Source: a bacterium UBP8_UBA817
GTDB taxonomy: Bacteria > Margulisbacteria > Marinamargulisbacteria > UBA817
Direction: 5' to 3'
Length of the DNA stretch: 41,260 bases
Assembly (NCBI GenBank): GCA_002296285.1
Contig: DBHX01000060.1
Location: 1 to 41,260 of the forward strand
Positions within the stretch are counted from its first letter, which is position 1. Each line of letters starts with the position of its first letter. Both the position numbers and the translations under genes were made by a program. Shown here in pieces: positions 1 through 8,623 of the stretch. The notes under the pieces are model-generated. The model did not search any database. It saw only the letters and a list, made by a program, of their open reading frames with translations, and was not told where the DNA came from.

Positions 1-31
1 CCGCCGCATTCGACCACTCTGCCAGCTCTCC
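1..31 (-). tRNA. tRNA-Ser, 5' part only (cut by window edge)
   Basis: Read on the minus strand, the first 31 bases begin GGAGAGCTGGC and continue with AGAGTGGTCGAA. This is the acceptor stem and D-arm layout typical of class II serine tRNAs. The anticodon, long variable arm and 3' end lie beyond the left edge, so the anticodon cannot be read. A promoter sits directly upstream at 39-67. Leucine tRNA is the main alternative class II tRNA, but GGAGAG plus AGTGGTCGAA favours serine. Confidence 0.75.
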
Positions 32-38
32 GTTTGTG

Positions 39-67
39 ATGATACCATGTTGATTTTTTTGGATCAA
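39..67 (-). promoter_or_regulatory. Promoter of the tRNA-Ser gene
   Basis: On the minus strand TTGATC (62-67) and TATCAT (39-44) are separated by exactly 17 nt. The -10 box ends 7 nt before the first base of the tRNA. Spacing and hexamers fit a housekeeping sigma-70 promoter. Confidence 0.6.
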
Positions 68-118
68 TTGCCAATTTAATTTTCACATTATGACTCAGCT
101 TTGTGTCATAATAATTGA

Positions 119-1801
119 GTGACATTATTCAAGCGGTTTTTAATTATTATGATTTCCATTGCAATTGCTGTTGCATTGATCTGTTTTTTATGGTTTGACA
201 TGGTTCGTTATTTTTTGCCAAATCCGGTATTAAAATCCTCGCAAAGCGCGTATCTTCAAAATCATAAACATGATTTGGTGAAGTGGCGCACTTGGAGCCC
301 CGAAACGTTGGCCATGGCCAAAAAAAAAAACAAACCGTTATTTATTTCCATCGGTTTTGCGACATGTTACGGGTGTCGGGTTATGAAGCATGAATCATTT
401 CGAAACCCTTTGATTGCGAAAATAATCAATCGTTACTATGTACCAATACTGATTGATCGTTATCAACAGCCACGCATTGATAAGATTTATATTGATTTGC
501 TTGAGTATCAAAAAAAGATGTCAGGGTGGCCAACGACTGTATTGGCAACGCCGGATGGCATTCCTTTGTTCTTATCCACTTATGAACCGAAAGGTAATTT
601 TAAAAAAGCATTGACCTTGATTGCTAAAGATTGGGCCAAACAATCTTCCGTGACGCAAGCAAAGGCGTTGAAATGGGCCGATCGTTATGCAGAATCAAAA
701 GCTGAGATTCCAAGATCTCCGTTTAATGATCCACGGGTCGATTTAACTCAATTTTTGGTGAATGCATTTGATGCGAGCTTTGGTGGCATGGGGCAGCGTC
801 AAAAATTTCCGTTATTTTTGCATTGGTCACAATTAATTATGCTGTCGCCGGATTATTTTACCTACGGGAAACAAACCATGGATAAAATTTTAACATCACC
901 ATTATTTGATTTTATTGAGGGTGGGGTTCACCGCTATAGCTCAACCCGTGATTGGCGCAAACCTCATTTTGAAAAGATATTCATTGATCAGGTGCATTTT
1001 GTACAGTTATTAACCCAGCTGTATTCAATAACCAAGGAACCGCTGTATTTGGATTTGGCGGTGTTTAATGTGTCGTTTATTTTAAATAACTTTCAAACGG
1101 AATCTGGGCAATTCATGACAGGGTTGGATGCTGGGGATTTATTTGAATCAGGGCTGTACTATTATTTTAGGGATGATTTTTTGGATGAGTTGAGTCCGTT
1201 ATCATTTGAGAGAGTGTCTGTTGGTAATGATCAAAATTTATCAGCGCTCATGAATCCCAAAGATTTCTATAGGATTGATCAAACCCCATTAATCAATAAA
1301 CGAAAAAATTCCAATGTTCAATTGCAAAAAGATCATTTTGTGTCGATTCAGCACAATGCCCAATTTCTCATTTCTTTGCTGTATTTAAACCAATGGGTCA
1401 AGAGTTCAGATTACCAAAGGGTTATTGAGCGATTGATGGACTTTTTGGTCAATCAGCCATTTCAGACGTGCTCACCGATGACATTATTGGTTGTGTATGA
1501 TGCATTATCGTCCACCACCGTACCGATGGATTTGAGTGAACTAGAGTCTTTAATTCGGTCCCGCCTTAATCCAACATTTCCTTTTTATACCCCGTTACCC
1601 TATGTATTGCCTCAATTGCAGGTCATGGATTACACTGATTCGGACCATTCCCCACAAGCCTTGTATTATCTTTTAAAACATCGTCAAAAGTTGCTCATCG
1701 GTTATACTGATGCGACCATGTGTTCAGATTTGTCGAAAGTGATTGTTTTTCCATGGAATCAGTTGAGCTTGGTAAAAATTTATAACACATCCTGTCAGTG
1801 A
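119..1801 (+). CDS. Membrane-anchored DUF255 / YyaL-type thioredoxin-fold protein
   Basis: The 560-residue protein has one N-terminal membrane segment (about residues 7-30), then a DUF255 domain. The family signature is clear: KPLFISIGFATC, then VMKHESF, an IDR motif and a GWPTTV motif followed by PDG. The family CHWC-type motif is C-Y-G-C here (Cys83, Cys86). The C-terminal half should be the alpha/alpha barrel-like region of the family, shorter than the usual 650-750-residue total. The anchor would place the domain outside the cytoplasm, so a thiol redox or chaperone role for exported proteins is inferred. The GTG start at 119 is preceded by CATAAT 6 nt upstream and no Shine-Dalgarno site. 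ATG at 149 is an alternative start. The pseudopilin operon follows after 17 nt. Confidence 0.7.
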   Translation: MTLFKRFLIIMISIAIAVALICFLWFDMVRYFLPNPVLKSSQSAYLQNHKHDLVKWRTWSPETLAMAKKKNKPLFISIGFATCYGCRVMKHESFRNPLIAKIINRYYVPILIDRYQQPRIDKIYIDLLEYQKKMSGWPTTVLATPDGIPLFLSTYEPKGNFKKALTLIAKDWAKQSSVTQAKALKWADRYAESKAEIPRSPFNDPRVDLTQFLVNAFDASFGGMGQRQKFPLFLHWSQLIMLSPDYFTYGKQTMDKILTSPLFDFIEGGVHRYSSTRDWRKPHFEKIFIDQVHFVQLLTQLYSITKEPLYLDLAVFNVSFILNNFQTESGQFMTGLDAGDLFESGLYYYFRDDFLDELSPLSFERVSVGNDQNLSALMNPKDFYRIDQTPLINKRKNSNVQLQKDHFVSIQHNAQFLISLLYLNQWVKSSDYQRVIERLMDFLVNQPFQTCSPMTLLVVYDALSSTTVPMDLSELESLIRSRLNPTFPFYTPLPYVLPQLQVMDYTDSDHSPQALYYLLKHRQKLLIGYTDATMCSDLSKVIVFPWNQLSLVKIYNTSCQ

Positions 1802-1818
1802 TTTGATACCATAAATTT

Positions 1819-2316
1819 ATGGGAAAGCATGTTAAAGGGTACTCACTGCTTGAAATTATTTTGGTGACATCGTTTATTATTATATTTATTGTTGTTATTA
1901 ATCCTGGGACATATATTGACCGGTTTTCACGACTCTTGCTTAAAATGAGTGTGCTTCAAGAAGCTGATTTAATGATTAATAAGTTTAATTCCTTGTCCTT
2001 GGTTCCCTGTGTGCCACAGTCGTTGGGAGGGCACTCGTTTGGTTATTCACTTGATGGGGCATTGTTTTCTTTTCAATTTGATCAGAATCAGCTGGTGGTG
2101 AACAACTTAAGTTCGAATGTTGAGGCCATGCTATATCAGCATGTTGATTCATCCAAGATTAATGAATTTAGTTATTTTAATCATTTTTTAACCGAGACGT
2201 TAAATCCTTCGTCAGTTGTATTGGTTCATTACCAACTGAATTCCTCGTTGATTGATTCCACATTGGTTGGAAGTTTTATTTGCAATTCCCAATCCATTGT
2301 TTTGGGGGAATTTTAA
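1819..2316 (+). CDS. Type IV pseudopilin-like protein (GspH/I/J-type position)
   Basis: This 165-residue protein has a short basic leader ending at Gly7, followed by YSLLEIILVTSF. That is a class III prepilin signal with Glu at mature position 5 and a long hydrophobic helix. The rest is a small soluble domain with two cysteines, which I cannot assign to one minor pseudopilin. It should be cut by the prepilin peptidase encoded at 15354. It is first in an operon with three further pilus-assembly genes, and its stop codon shares one base with the next ATG. No Shine-Dalgarno site is visible. A perfect 14-bp palindrome, CCATAAATTTATGG (1809-1822), covers the start codon. Confidence 0.75.
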   Translation: MGKHVKGYSLLEIILVTSFIIIFIVVINPGTYIDRFSRLLLKMSVLQEADLMINKFNSLSLVPCVPQSLGGHSFGYSLDGALFSFQFDQNQLVVNNLSSNVEAMLYQHVDSSKINEFSYFNHFLTETLNPSSVVLVHYQLNSSLIDSTLVGSFICNSQSIVLGEF

Positions 2317-2993
2317 TGCGTGCTTATTTATTAATTTTTACATCTGGCATTTTGTTTTTTATTATTGCCGTAGTTACGGTGCTTCATTTAATGAGTGCAC
2401 GAGCGTTGAATCAACAATATCGAATGAATCAATCGTACCAGTCCATTTTGGATGGCTTGAGCATTCAATCGTTTGTATCGTATTTTGTGGATAAAAACAG
2501 TGAATTTATACACTTGCCTCCCATATTGGCCAATGAGTATTCATTAAGCAACCAAGTGAATTCGAACGGATCGGTTGATTTTTTTGTTGATCATCCCTTA
2601 ACCAATCGTCAGGTCTCATTTAATGTTCAAAAACAAATCACACAGTCATCTCGATCATCCGTTGATTTATCGCAATTTTCAGTGGGCAATCAATCGTTAT
2701 CCGGTGTGATTGTATCCGCAACCCTGCCAACCCACTTGGTGGCATTGAGAACGGTTTGGTACCCGCATCATGCCAGCCAGACATTAACGCATTATGGGTT
2801 TGTTGGTGAAAATGAAGAAGAGCTTGTGACCGTAAATGCAAGTGTTGGTGATGAATATCCGTTGCTTTCTCCCCGTTCATCCAAAACACATCATATGAAT
2901 CTATATTTTTCATCGCTTCCAGATGGTGGCGCAATCAGTATATACTTGAGGTATTCCGATGGATCAATTCAAAACGCGCATATTGAATACTAA
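2316..2993 (+). CDS. Single-pass membrane protein of the pseudopilin operon, unrecognised
   Basis: I do not recognise a family. The 225-residue protein has one N-terminal hydrophobic segment (about residues 3-26) and an extracytoplasmic domain rich in Ser, Gln and Asn, with no cysteine visible in the mature part. The ATG at 2316 is chosen because GGGGGA lies 7-8 nt upstream and it overlaps the previous stop (TAATG). A longer TTG-started frame from 2280 has no support. It sits where gspJ or gspK would lie in a type II secretion operon, directly before a gspL-like gene. A minor pseudopilin-like role is inferred from position only, since no Gly-Glu prepilin motif is present. Confidence 0.6.
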   Translation: MRAYLLIFTSGILFFIIAVVTVLHLMSARALNQQYRMNQSYQSILDGLSIQSFVSYFVDKNSEFIHLPPILANEYSLSNQVNSNGSVDFFVDHPLTNRQVSFNVQKQITQSSRSSVDLSQFSVGNQSLSGVIVSATLPTHLVALRTVWYPHHASQTLTHYGFVGENEEELVTVNASVGDEYPLLSPRSSKTHHMNLYFSSLPDGGAISIYLRYSDGSIQNAHIEY

Positions 2994-4446
2994 TTTACTG
3001 GCAAAATACTCGGATAAACCTCTCCTGATATTTTATGTGAAGGTTGAATCATTGGTCGTTGTTCAGCTATTAAAAACACTGGATGACTACGAGTTTCATT
3101 TTGAACTAACCTTTCCAATGGGTGATTCATTGGTGGATTCATTGGATGCGGCCATTCAGAAGGTGATTGGCCACAAAGATTTTAATCGTCGTGCCAAAGT
3201 ATTGATGATAATGGATGATTACTATTTGACCATGAACCGTTTTTCGATCCCTGAGTCACAGTTAAGTCAAATTGATCAAATGTTGGAAATGGAAATCGAT
3301 CATTTGGAAGACTATGAATATGCCGTTTCTTTCGCTGTTTCTGAAATAAAAAGTAACCAGACTGTTTTTGTGTATATGATTAAAAAGAATAACTTAATGG
3401 CCATTGAAAATGTTTTTCGCAAGCACCGGTTATTTATACGTCAATTGGTGACTCGGTACCATTCGTTTCAAGCGTTGTTGAAATCTGGATTTTTTAAAAT
3501 TGATCCGGCTCGTTTAAGCATACTCATTGATATAAGTTCAACGCGGGCCAGTTTATTTATTTTATTTAACAATAACATCAAGGTGTACCGACGCATGCGG
3601 CTAAAATTAATTGAGATGTCCAAAAATCCAGTGAAGCAATTGAACACCATACTTTCGGATATGCGATCATTTATTGAGTCGTCAGTGGAATCTTATTTGA
3701 TGAAATCACCCAATCAATCGTTTGATGCCATTTACATTTATTCTGATGCGTTGGATGTTTCGAAAGCCATTAAAAAAGCATCGGTTGGAAAAATTCCTGT
3801 AAAAACTGTGCCCATAAACTTTGAACCCAAATCCAATGTTTCATTAAGTGATGGTTTGTCTTTTTATAATGTGTATGGGATGTATCTTATGGTTAAAAAT
3901 CGTGATAAATTTAACTTGATTCCATTTATGAAACGGTTTGAAAAAATGGCCGTTCGAGGCATTTTGGCCCTATTTTCTGTGAGTTTAATTTTTATTTTGA
4001 CGACGAATGCCTACAGCTACTTTAAACTCAATAAATCGTATTTGGGGTATTCCGCTAATCAATCCTCCGAGAAAAAGGAGCAGGCAAGTAAGAAACGGGA
4101 CATGGTGGAATTAAGGGATCGAATTAAAAAACAAAAATTAATTATTGATTATTCGGATTTAACATCTGAAAGTTTGGTGGCTCAGATTCCGTTGGATGAT
4201 TTTTTGTTTAATATTACGTCTATTTCAACCCCAGATATCAGTTTTAGCGTATTGCGAATTCGTCGAAAAAAGGTGTTCATCTCTGGGACATCAAGTTCCT
4301 TGAATGGGAATTATTCGTTTTATATGTTTTTGCAACAATTGGAATCGTTGCCTTATTTGGGACGAGTTAAGTATAACCTAGGTATTTCTGGGGGGCTTGA
4401 TTTGTCCTCTTTTTCAATTGACGTGGATTGGATTAAGAAAAAATGA
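2959..4446 (+). CDS. GspL-like assembly protein (PilM actin-like domain fused to PilN-like region)
   Basis: The N-terminal ~330 residues look like the PilM/GspL actin-like cytoplasmic domain, including ILIDISSTRASLFI, a typical nucleotide-binding-fold hairpin. One membrane helix follows (about residues 331-353), then a charged coiled-coil stretch and a small C-terminal ferredoxin-like domain as in PilN. At 495 residues it carries on one chain what PilM and PilN carry on two, as GspL does. It would link the PilB ATPase to the periplasmic PilO-like partner encoded next. The start overlaps the upstream gene by 35 nt but is supported by GAGG 7-8 nt before ATG. The next gene begins with an ATGA overlap. 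Confidence 0.65.
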   Translation: MDQFKTRILNTNLLAKYSDKPLLIFYVKVESLVVVQLLKTLDDYEFHFELTFPMGDSLVDSLDAAIQKVIGHKDFNRRAKVLMIMDDYYLTMNRFSIPESQLSQIDQMLEMEIDHLEDYEYAVSFAVSEIKSNQTVFVYMIKKNNLMAIENVFRKHRLFIRQLVTRYHSFQALLKSGFFKIDPARLSILIDISSTRASLFILFNNNIKVYRRMRLKLIEMSKNPVKQLNTILSDMRSFIESSVESYLMKSPNQSFDAIYIYSDALDVSKAIKKASVGKIPVKTVPINFEPKSNVSLSDGLSFYNVYGMYLMVKNRDKFNLIPFMKRFEKMAVRGILALFSVSLIFILTTNAYSYFKLNKSYLGYSANQSSEKKEQASKKRDMVELRDRIKKQKLIIDYSDLTSESLVAQIPLDDFLFNITSISTPDISFSVLRIRRKKVFISGTSSSLNGNYSFYMFLQQLESLPYLGRVKYNLGISGGLDLSSFSIDVDWIKKK

Positions 4447-5078
4447 TCATTCAACAATTAATAAAAAATGTTTGGTTTCGATTGATTGGATTGAGCGTTG
4501 CATCGGTCATCGTGTTAATGATTACATCATCGCTTATTCAGATATTTTTCATCAATCCTATTCAAAAGGATTTGCGAAATGCCAAACGGGGGATTTCTCG
4601 ATTTCAAAGCGAGCTGTTACGAATTGAAAAAGAGGTGGCGAATATTCAACAACAAATTGATGAAAAATCAACAACCAATCAAGGTCGATATCAGCATTAT
4701 TACACACTATATTCAAATCCTGTTCGTTATATTAATCAGTTTGTACTTAATCAATCCAAACCTCAGGATATTACGGTATTATCATCATCTGTTCAGCCGA
4801 ACACCAGCTTAACATCTGTTGAAAAAGAGTTATTAAAGCCATATATCAAAGATTTTGGGATTTCTCGTATGAATAACATTACCAAACTATTTTCGATTAC
4901 CCAGTTATCTTTGGTTGCTTCAGGGTCCTTTACTTCGATTGGGCAGTATTTAACAAATTTAAATAATTTGCCGGTTAAATTTGTGGTGCGTAATTTTGAA
5001 CTGAAAAATCAAAACAATAATTTAGTGTTGTCATTGAATTTAGCCTTTATTGTGTATCGAATGCCTGATGATGCTTAG
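4443..5078 (+). CDS. PilO/GspM-like alignment-complex protein
   Basis: This 211-residue protein has an N-terminal cytoplasmic stub, one membrane segment (about residues 12-35), a coiled coil (about 40-75) and a C-terminal periplasmic domain. That is the standard PilO/GspM layout. Its start overlaps the stop of the GspL-like gene (ATGA), so the pair is translationally coupled and probably forms the inner-membrane platform. Sequence similarity is weak, so the call rests on architecture and gene order. Its stop codon shares four bases with the stop of the convergent pilC gene. Confidence 0.6.
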   Translation: MIIQQLIKNVWFRLIGLSVASVIVLMITSSLIQIFFINPIQKDLRNAKRGISRFQSELLRIEKEVANIQQQIDEKSTTNQGRYQHYYTLYSNPVRYINQFVLNQSKPQDITVLSSSVQPNTSLTSVEKELLKPYIKDFGISRMNNITKLFSITQLSLVASGSFTSIGQYLTNLNNLPVKFVVRNFELKNQNNNLVLSLNLAFIVYRMPDDA

Positions 5079-6307
5079 AAGTAAAGGCTCCATACCGGCC
5101 AAAAAAATGCGTAAATAAAAAATATGGTCACCCCAATGGTGAATAGCAAGTACGCGGGTGAAATCATTTTAAATACCCACTCCACTTGGTTTTCTAAGCG
5201 TGCTTTGTATAATTCAGAGATGGCGCTCATTTTGCTATCCAGTGTCCCTGTTTTTTCCCCATCTTTAATGAGTTGTGCCATAAAACGCGGAAATAATATG
5301 GATTCATCGAAGCATTGCCCCATGCTGTATCCTTTTTTAATTTTGTTATGAATCGTTTCCATTTCTTTATTAAAAAAGGGCCCATTAAATAGATTTTTAC
5401 ACAATAAGAATGAGTTTAATATGGAGTACCTTTGGTTGATGAGTAGGGTTAATATTTGTGCCAAGTAGGTGCTCATAAAATAAATGTACAATTGACCATA
5501 AATCGGAAGTTTAACAATGACTCTTTCCAAGTAATACCCTGTTTTTTTATTGGATGCTAGAAGTGCAATGAGCATCAGACAGGCATTGATTCCAATTAGA
5601 ATTAATCCACCATTTTTAGTTAAAAATACATTGAGTTCAAACATTCTGGCGGTGATAAATGGTGGTTCAACCCTCATTTGACGCAATACTTTCATAAAAT
5701 AGGGGACCAAAACTCGTAATGACACGATAAAGGAAGTGACCATCATGATGAAGCTAATGATTGGGAAAATGGTGGCTTGCACTATTTTTGTGCGGTTAAT
5801 GTTGACCCAATTGATGGTGTCAGCGTTGGATTTTAACGATTGAGATAAATGCCCCACATTTTCGCCACTTTTTACAGCGATAATGTAATACCTTGGAAAA
5901 CTTGTCGGGAAGTTTTCTAAGGCATCAGAGAGTTGCTTTCCATTTTCTATTTCTTGAATAATGCTGTTCAGTGTTTTTTGATATCGGCTCGATGTGCTAA
6001 ATCCTTTGAGGGCATAAATTGCATCCAGTAATGGCAATCCAGAATCTAAAAACCCATACAATTCTTTGGTGAGCCAATACACTTCGTTTCGGGTTAATTT
6101 GGGTTGAAATAATATTTTAAAAATTTTTGTTTTTTTAAATTTTAACAGATGTTTTTCTATGGCGTATACTTTTCGAATGCTCACTAAATTATAATTACGA
6201 CTGGTAATGTATTGTTTTGCCAGCCGCATTGACTTTGCTTTTAATCGCTCAGTTTTACGGTTTCCCTTTGTATCGATATATCGAAATTTATACCAAGATG
6301 CAGACAT
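5075..6307 (-). CDS. pilC: Inner-membrane platform protein PilC/GspF
   Basis: The 410-residue protein has the two-repeat T2SSF architecture. Each repeat has a cytoplasmic helical bundle (about residues 70-180 and 275-380) followed by membrane helices, the last one at the extreme C-terminus. Family motifs are visible: LYGFLDSGLPLLDAI, GKQLSDALE and VKSGENVGHLSQSL in repeat one; GYSMGQCFDE and IKDGEKTGTLDSKM in repeat two. It anchors the PilB motor and passes pilin subunits into the filament. GGGAG lies 4 nt before the ATG. It follows the pilin genes at a 43-nt distance and probably shares their transcript. Confidence 0.9.
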   Translation of the reverse strand: MSASWYKFRYIDTKGNRKTERLKAKSMRLAKQYITSRNYNLVSIRKVYAIEKHLLKFKKTKIFKILFQPKLTRNEVYWLTKELYGFLDSGLPLLDAIYALKGFSTSSRYQKTLNSIIQEIENGKQLSDALENFPTSFPRYYIIAVKSGENVGHLSQSLKSNADTINWVNINRTKIVQATIFPIISFIMMVTSFIVSLRVLVPYFMKVLRQMRVEPPFITARMFELNVFLTKNGGLILIGINACLMLIALLASNKKTGYYLERVIVKLPIYGQLYIYFMSTYLAQILTLLINQRYSILNSFLLCKNLFNGPFFNKEMETIHNKIKKGYSMGQCFDESILFPRFMAQLIKDGEKTGTLDSKMSAISELYKARLENQVEWVFKMISPAYLLFTIGVTIFFIYAFFWPVWSLYF

Positions 6308-6350
6308 AGTTCTCCCATGTTTTATCGATTAAATATACCCATACCCTTAC

Positions 6351-7115
6351 TTATTCTTCTGTGTCACCTGGTAGTATAATTACTCTATTGGCCTGTGGGC
6401 CAACACCAAATGTAGAGGTGTCTAATACACCCTCATACATGACCCCTCGTTCTTGAAGGGTTATATCACTCTCCGTTAAACCGGCGTTTTCGTCGGCATA
6501 ACTTACAAGGTAATAAAACGGTTCATTATTCTCATATGGGGCATTACTTATTCCTGTATGATCAGGCACTGCTTGACCTGCTAAATTTACAAAATATTTA
6601 ACGCCGACCACTTTTTTGATGGCATCTCCGAACTCATTATAATGGTCAATGACCATATCAAATACAACTTTAATTTTGGTGTTTTTTCGATCATAATTTG
6701 TTGGGGTTGAGTTTTGTCTTGTGGCCGTGGGGTCTCTTGAATCAATAAGCAATTGATCATTTATAAGTTCTCCTAGTGTGAAAATTGTATCGGAATCCAT
6801 TTGGACATATTTCTCGAAGTCTTCTTTGGTAAATCGATTTTCTCCACTCTCATCTTGATAGCTGAATTCAAGTTGTCCTTTTGTATATATTCTGTTTTTT
6901 AGTAACGCATTGATTGAGGTTCCCATTTGGTAGGCATTGTATAAATGGGCTGTTCGTTCTTTTGTTTCTTGATCGAAACTAGTGAGTGTTACAAAGAAGT
7001 AAATGGCCATGGTTGCAAATATCGCGCCTGCAAGAATTATTAATTGCGAATTTCCTTTCTTTTCAGAAAGGAAATTTTTTAAATAATTGATGCCGTTTTG
7101 AATGATGGATATCAT
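6351..7115 (-). CDS. Gly-Asn pilin-like protein 1 (paralogue family, no Glu5)
   Basis: This 254-residue protein starts with a 20-residue leader ending Lys-Lys-Gly, then NSQLIILAGAIFATMAIYFF, a prepilin-like hydrophobic helix. If cut after Gly, mature residue 5 is Ile, not the canonical Glu. Later blocks are shared with the proteins at 7112, 7910 and 9452: KERTAHLYNAYQMG, DPTATRQ with a nearby YD, FVNLAGQ, NAPY, EPFYYLVS, and the terminal VIILPGD. Membership in the family is seen directly. A role as filament subunit is inferred from the prepilin-like start and the pilC gene just downstream. It begins by ATGA overlap with the preceding paralogue. Confidence 0.65.
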   Translation of the reverse strand: MISIIQNGINYLKNFLSEKKGNSQLIILAGAIFATMAIYFFVTLTSFDQETKERTAHLYNAYQMGTSINALLKNRIYTKGQLEFSYQDESGENRFTKEDFEKYVQMDSDTIFTLGELINDQLLIDSRDPTATRQNSTPTNYDRKNTKIKVVFDMVIDHYNEFGDAIKKVVGVKYFVNLAGQAVPDHTGISNAPYENNEPFYYLVSYADENAGLTESDITLQERGVMYEGVLDTSTFGVGPQANRVIILPGDTEE

Positions 7116-7834
7116 GTACCATCCCCCGGCAGTAGAATAACACGCTCTGCATATGGTGCCTTACCATTGTATTCAAGAATGGATTCAAAGTCAGTGGTTT
7201 CAGATTCTTTTAATGTGATGTCATTGTCAATGAGATCGTAATCACCATAATCGCCAATGCCGAGATCATCTGTAAAACTGACGAGGTAAAAGAAGGGCTC
7301 ATCCGCACTATAAGGTGCGTTATTGTTGTATACTGATCCAGCTAAATTGACAAGATAAACAATGTCTTCAATGTTATCTTCTGAATTTAACTTAAACTCA
7401 ATTTTAATTTTTGTTGCTTTTTTATCATAGGTTTTTTCAATCCCCAGTTCGCGTTGTGCTGTCGGATCATTATGAGATACGATGTACCCATTCTGTTCAA
7501 GCTCATCGAGGCTCAAGGTATCAAAATTATTAATGTTCACGACTCTTGACAATTCTGTTGGGCTAAATTGTGCCGTTCCATTGTTTACGAGTTTATTTCT
7601 AGGGTAGGGAAGTGTTTCTAAATAGGTGTCAATATATCCATTGATTGACATGGCCATAACACTAGCATTGTATAGATGGGTGGTTCGTTCTTTATTTTTG
7701 ATGCTCATGTCACGTAGAGCGGTAAAAAAGAACATGCCGAGGGTAGCGATTAATGCCGTTGCACTGGTTAGCAGTAACGCATTTCCTCGCTCTTCTTGAA
7801 TAAACCATCGACACCATTTGAATATTTTGTTCAT
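7112..7834 (-). CDS. Gly-Asn pilin-like protein 2 (paralogue family, no Glu5)
   Basis: At 240 residues this is the most divergent of the four paralogues. The leader ends Glu-Arg-Gly and the mature chain would start NALLLTSATALIATLGMFFF, with Leu at position 5. Shared blocks are KERTTHLYNAS, NDPTAQRE with TYDKK, YLVNLAG, NNAPY, DEPFFYLVSF and RVILLPGD near the C-terminus. The start codon follows AAGGGGGGGAA, a G-run ribosome site very close to ATG. A strong hairpin (7859-7882) separates it from the upstream paralogue. A GspK-like tip role is possible because GspK also lacks Glu5, but four copies argue for repeated filament subunits. Confidence 0.65.
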   Translation of the reverse strand: MNKIFKWCRWFIQEERGNALLLTSATALIATLGMFFFTALRDMSIKNKERTTHLYNASVMAMSINGYIDTYLETLPYPRNKLVNNGTAQFSPTELSRVVNINNFDTLSLDELEQNGYIVSHNDPTAQRELGIEKTYDKKATKIKIEFKLNSEDNIEDIVYLVNLAGSVYNNNAPYSADEPFFYLVSFTDDLGIGDYGDYDLIDNDITLKESETTDFESILEYNGKAPYAERVILLPGDGT

Positions 7835-7858
7835 TTCCCCCCCTTGTCAATATTCAAT

Positions 7859-7882
7859 CCTGCCGTATAACTATACGGCAGG
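7859..7882 (-). other. Perfect 10-bp intergenic hairpin between pilin-like genes
   Basis: CCTGCCGTAT and ATACGGCAGG form a perfect 10-bp stem around a 4-nt loop, 28 nt past the stop of the pilin-like gene at 7910. It stands out because it is GC-rich in AT-rich DNA. Neither strand has a T-run after the stem, so it is a weak case for an intrinsic terminator. An mRNA-stabilising 3' hairpin or processing site that raises expression of the upstream gene fits better. Confidence 0.6.
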
Positions 7883-7909
7883 GTGAATACTGAAGCTATT
7901 CGTATCTAA

Positions 7910-8623
7910 TTAGTCTTCATCATCCTGTGGTAGTACAACGGATACTTCCGCTTGTGGGCCACCTTCATTGGTTGCTAGAATACCCGCTGGGAACTGCACC
8001 AAATCAACCGTATGGTCGTCAGCAGTTAATCCAGCTGTGTCAGCATCCATTAGAATGTAATAGAATGGTTCCCCATCAGCATACGGTGTGTTTGAAGCTG
8101 TGTCAGGTGTTCCTGCTAAATTCACAAACAACTGAACATCGGCAACAATGGTATCTGATGCACTGCCGGTCTCAGTAGCTGCTATGACCGCTCCCGCTGC
8201 ATCCGCATATTTAATTAATACTCCGGAGTTGTTAAGGTCATATGGTGTGTCAACACCCCCACGAGCCGTCGCTGTTGGGTCATCCGCTGCAATAATAATG
8301 GCTTTTTTCACCATTGTTTTTAATGGAATGAATTTACCATTATGAAACACATCATCAATTGGCGCTTCGATATCATCTTCAGTTCCGCTACCAAGTCTTG
8401 CTTGGTTAATATCCGCACCATCGATTTTCCCTTTAAGTGATTGCCCCATTTGATACGCATTGTATAAATGAGCCACGCGTTGTTTACTGTCTTCACTTAG
8501 TGTGGTTAATGATACGAAGAAATACACACTAAATGTTGCGGCAATCGCACCTGCAGTAGCTAGCAGTAGTGCATTACCTTTTTTGCTTTTCAGCATGTGT
8601 AGTAGTCTATCTTTTAGACACAT
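7910..8623 (-). CDS. Gly-Asn pilin-like protein 3, candidate major subunit (no Glu5)
   Basis: The 237-residue protein has a leader ending Lys-Lys-Gly and a mature start NALLLATAGAIAATFSVYFF, with Leu at position 5. Shared blocks are SEDSKQRVAHLYNAYQMGQS, DDPTATARGG, FVNLAGT, NTPY, GEPFYYI and the C-terminal SVVLPQDDED. It is Ala-, Asp- and Gly-rich and its DNA is less AT-biased than its neighbours, as expected for a highly expressed gene. GGGGG lies 5 nt before ATG. It has the longest upstream region of the cluster (343 nt) and a strong hairpin after its stop. These points suggest it is the abundant subunit, which is inference. Confidence 0.68.
   Translation of the reverse strand: MCLKDRLLHMLKSKKGNALLLATAGAIAATFSVYFFVSLTTLSEDSKQRVAHLYNAYQMGQSLKGKIDGADINQARLGSGTEDDIEAPIDDVFHNGKFIPLKTMVKKAIIIAADDPTATARGGVDTPYDLNNSGVLIKYADAAGAVIAATETGSASDTIVADVQLFVNLAGTPDTASNTPYADGEPFYYILMDADTAGLTADDHTVDLVQFPAGILATNEGGPQAEVSVVLPQDDED

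Noticed and set aside
7859..7882. Intrinsic terminator after pilin-like gene 3
   Set aside because: No T-run follows the stem on either strand, so I list it as a hairpin of unknown role.
7927..8345. Two plus-strand open frames opposite pilin-like gene 3
   Set aside because: Shadows created by the composition of the minus-strand gene; the reverse frame carries the family motifs.
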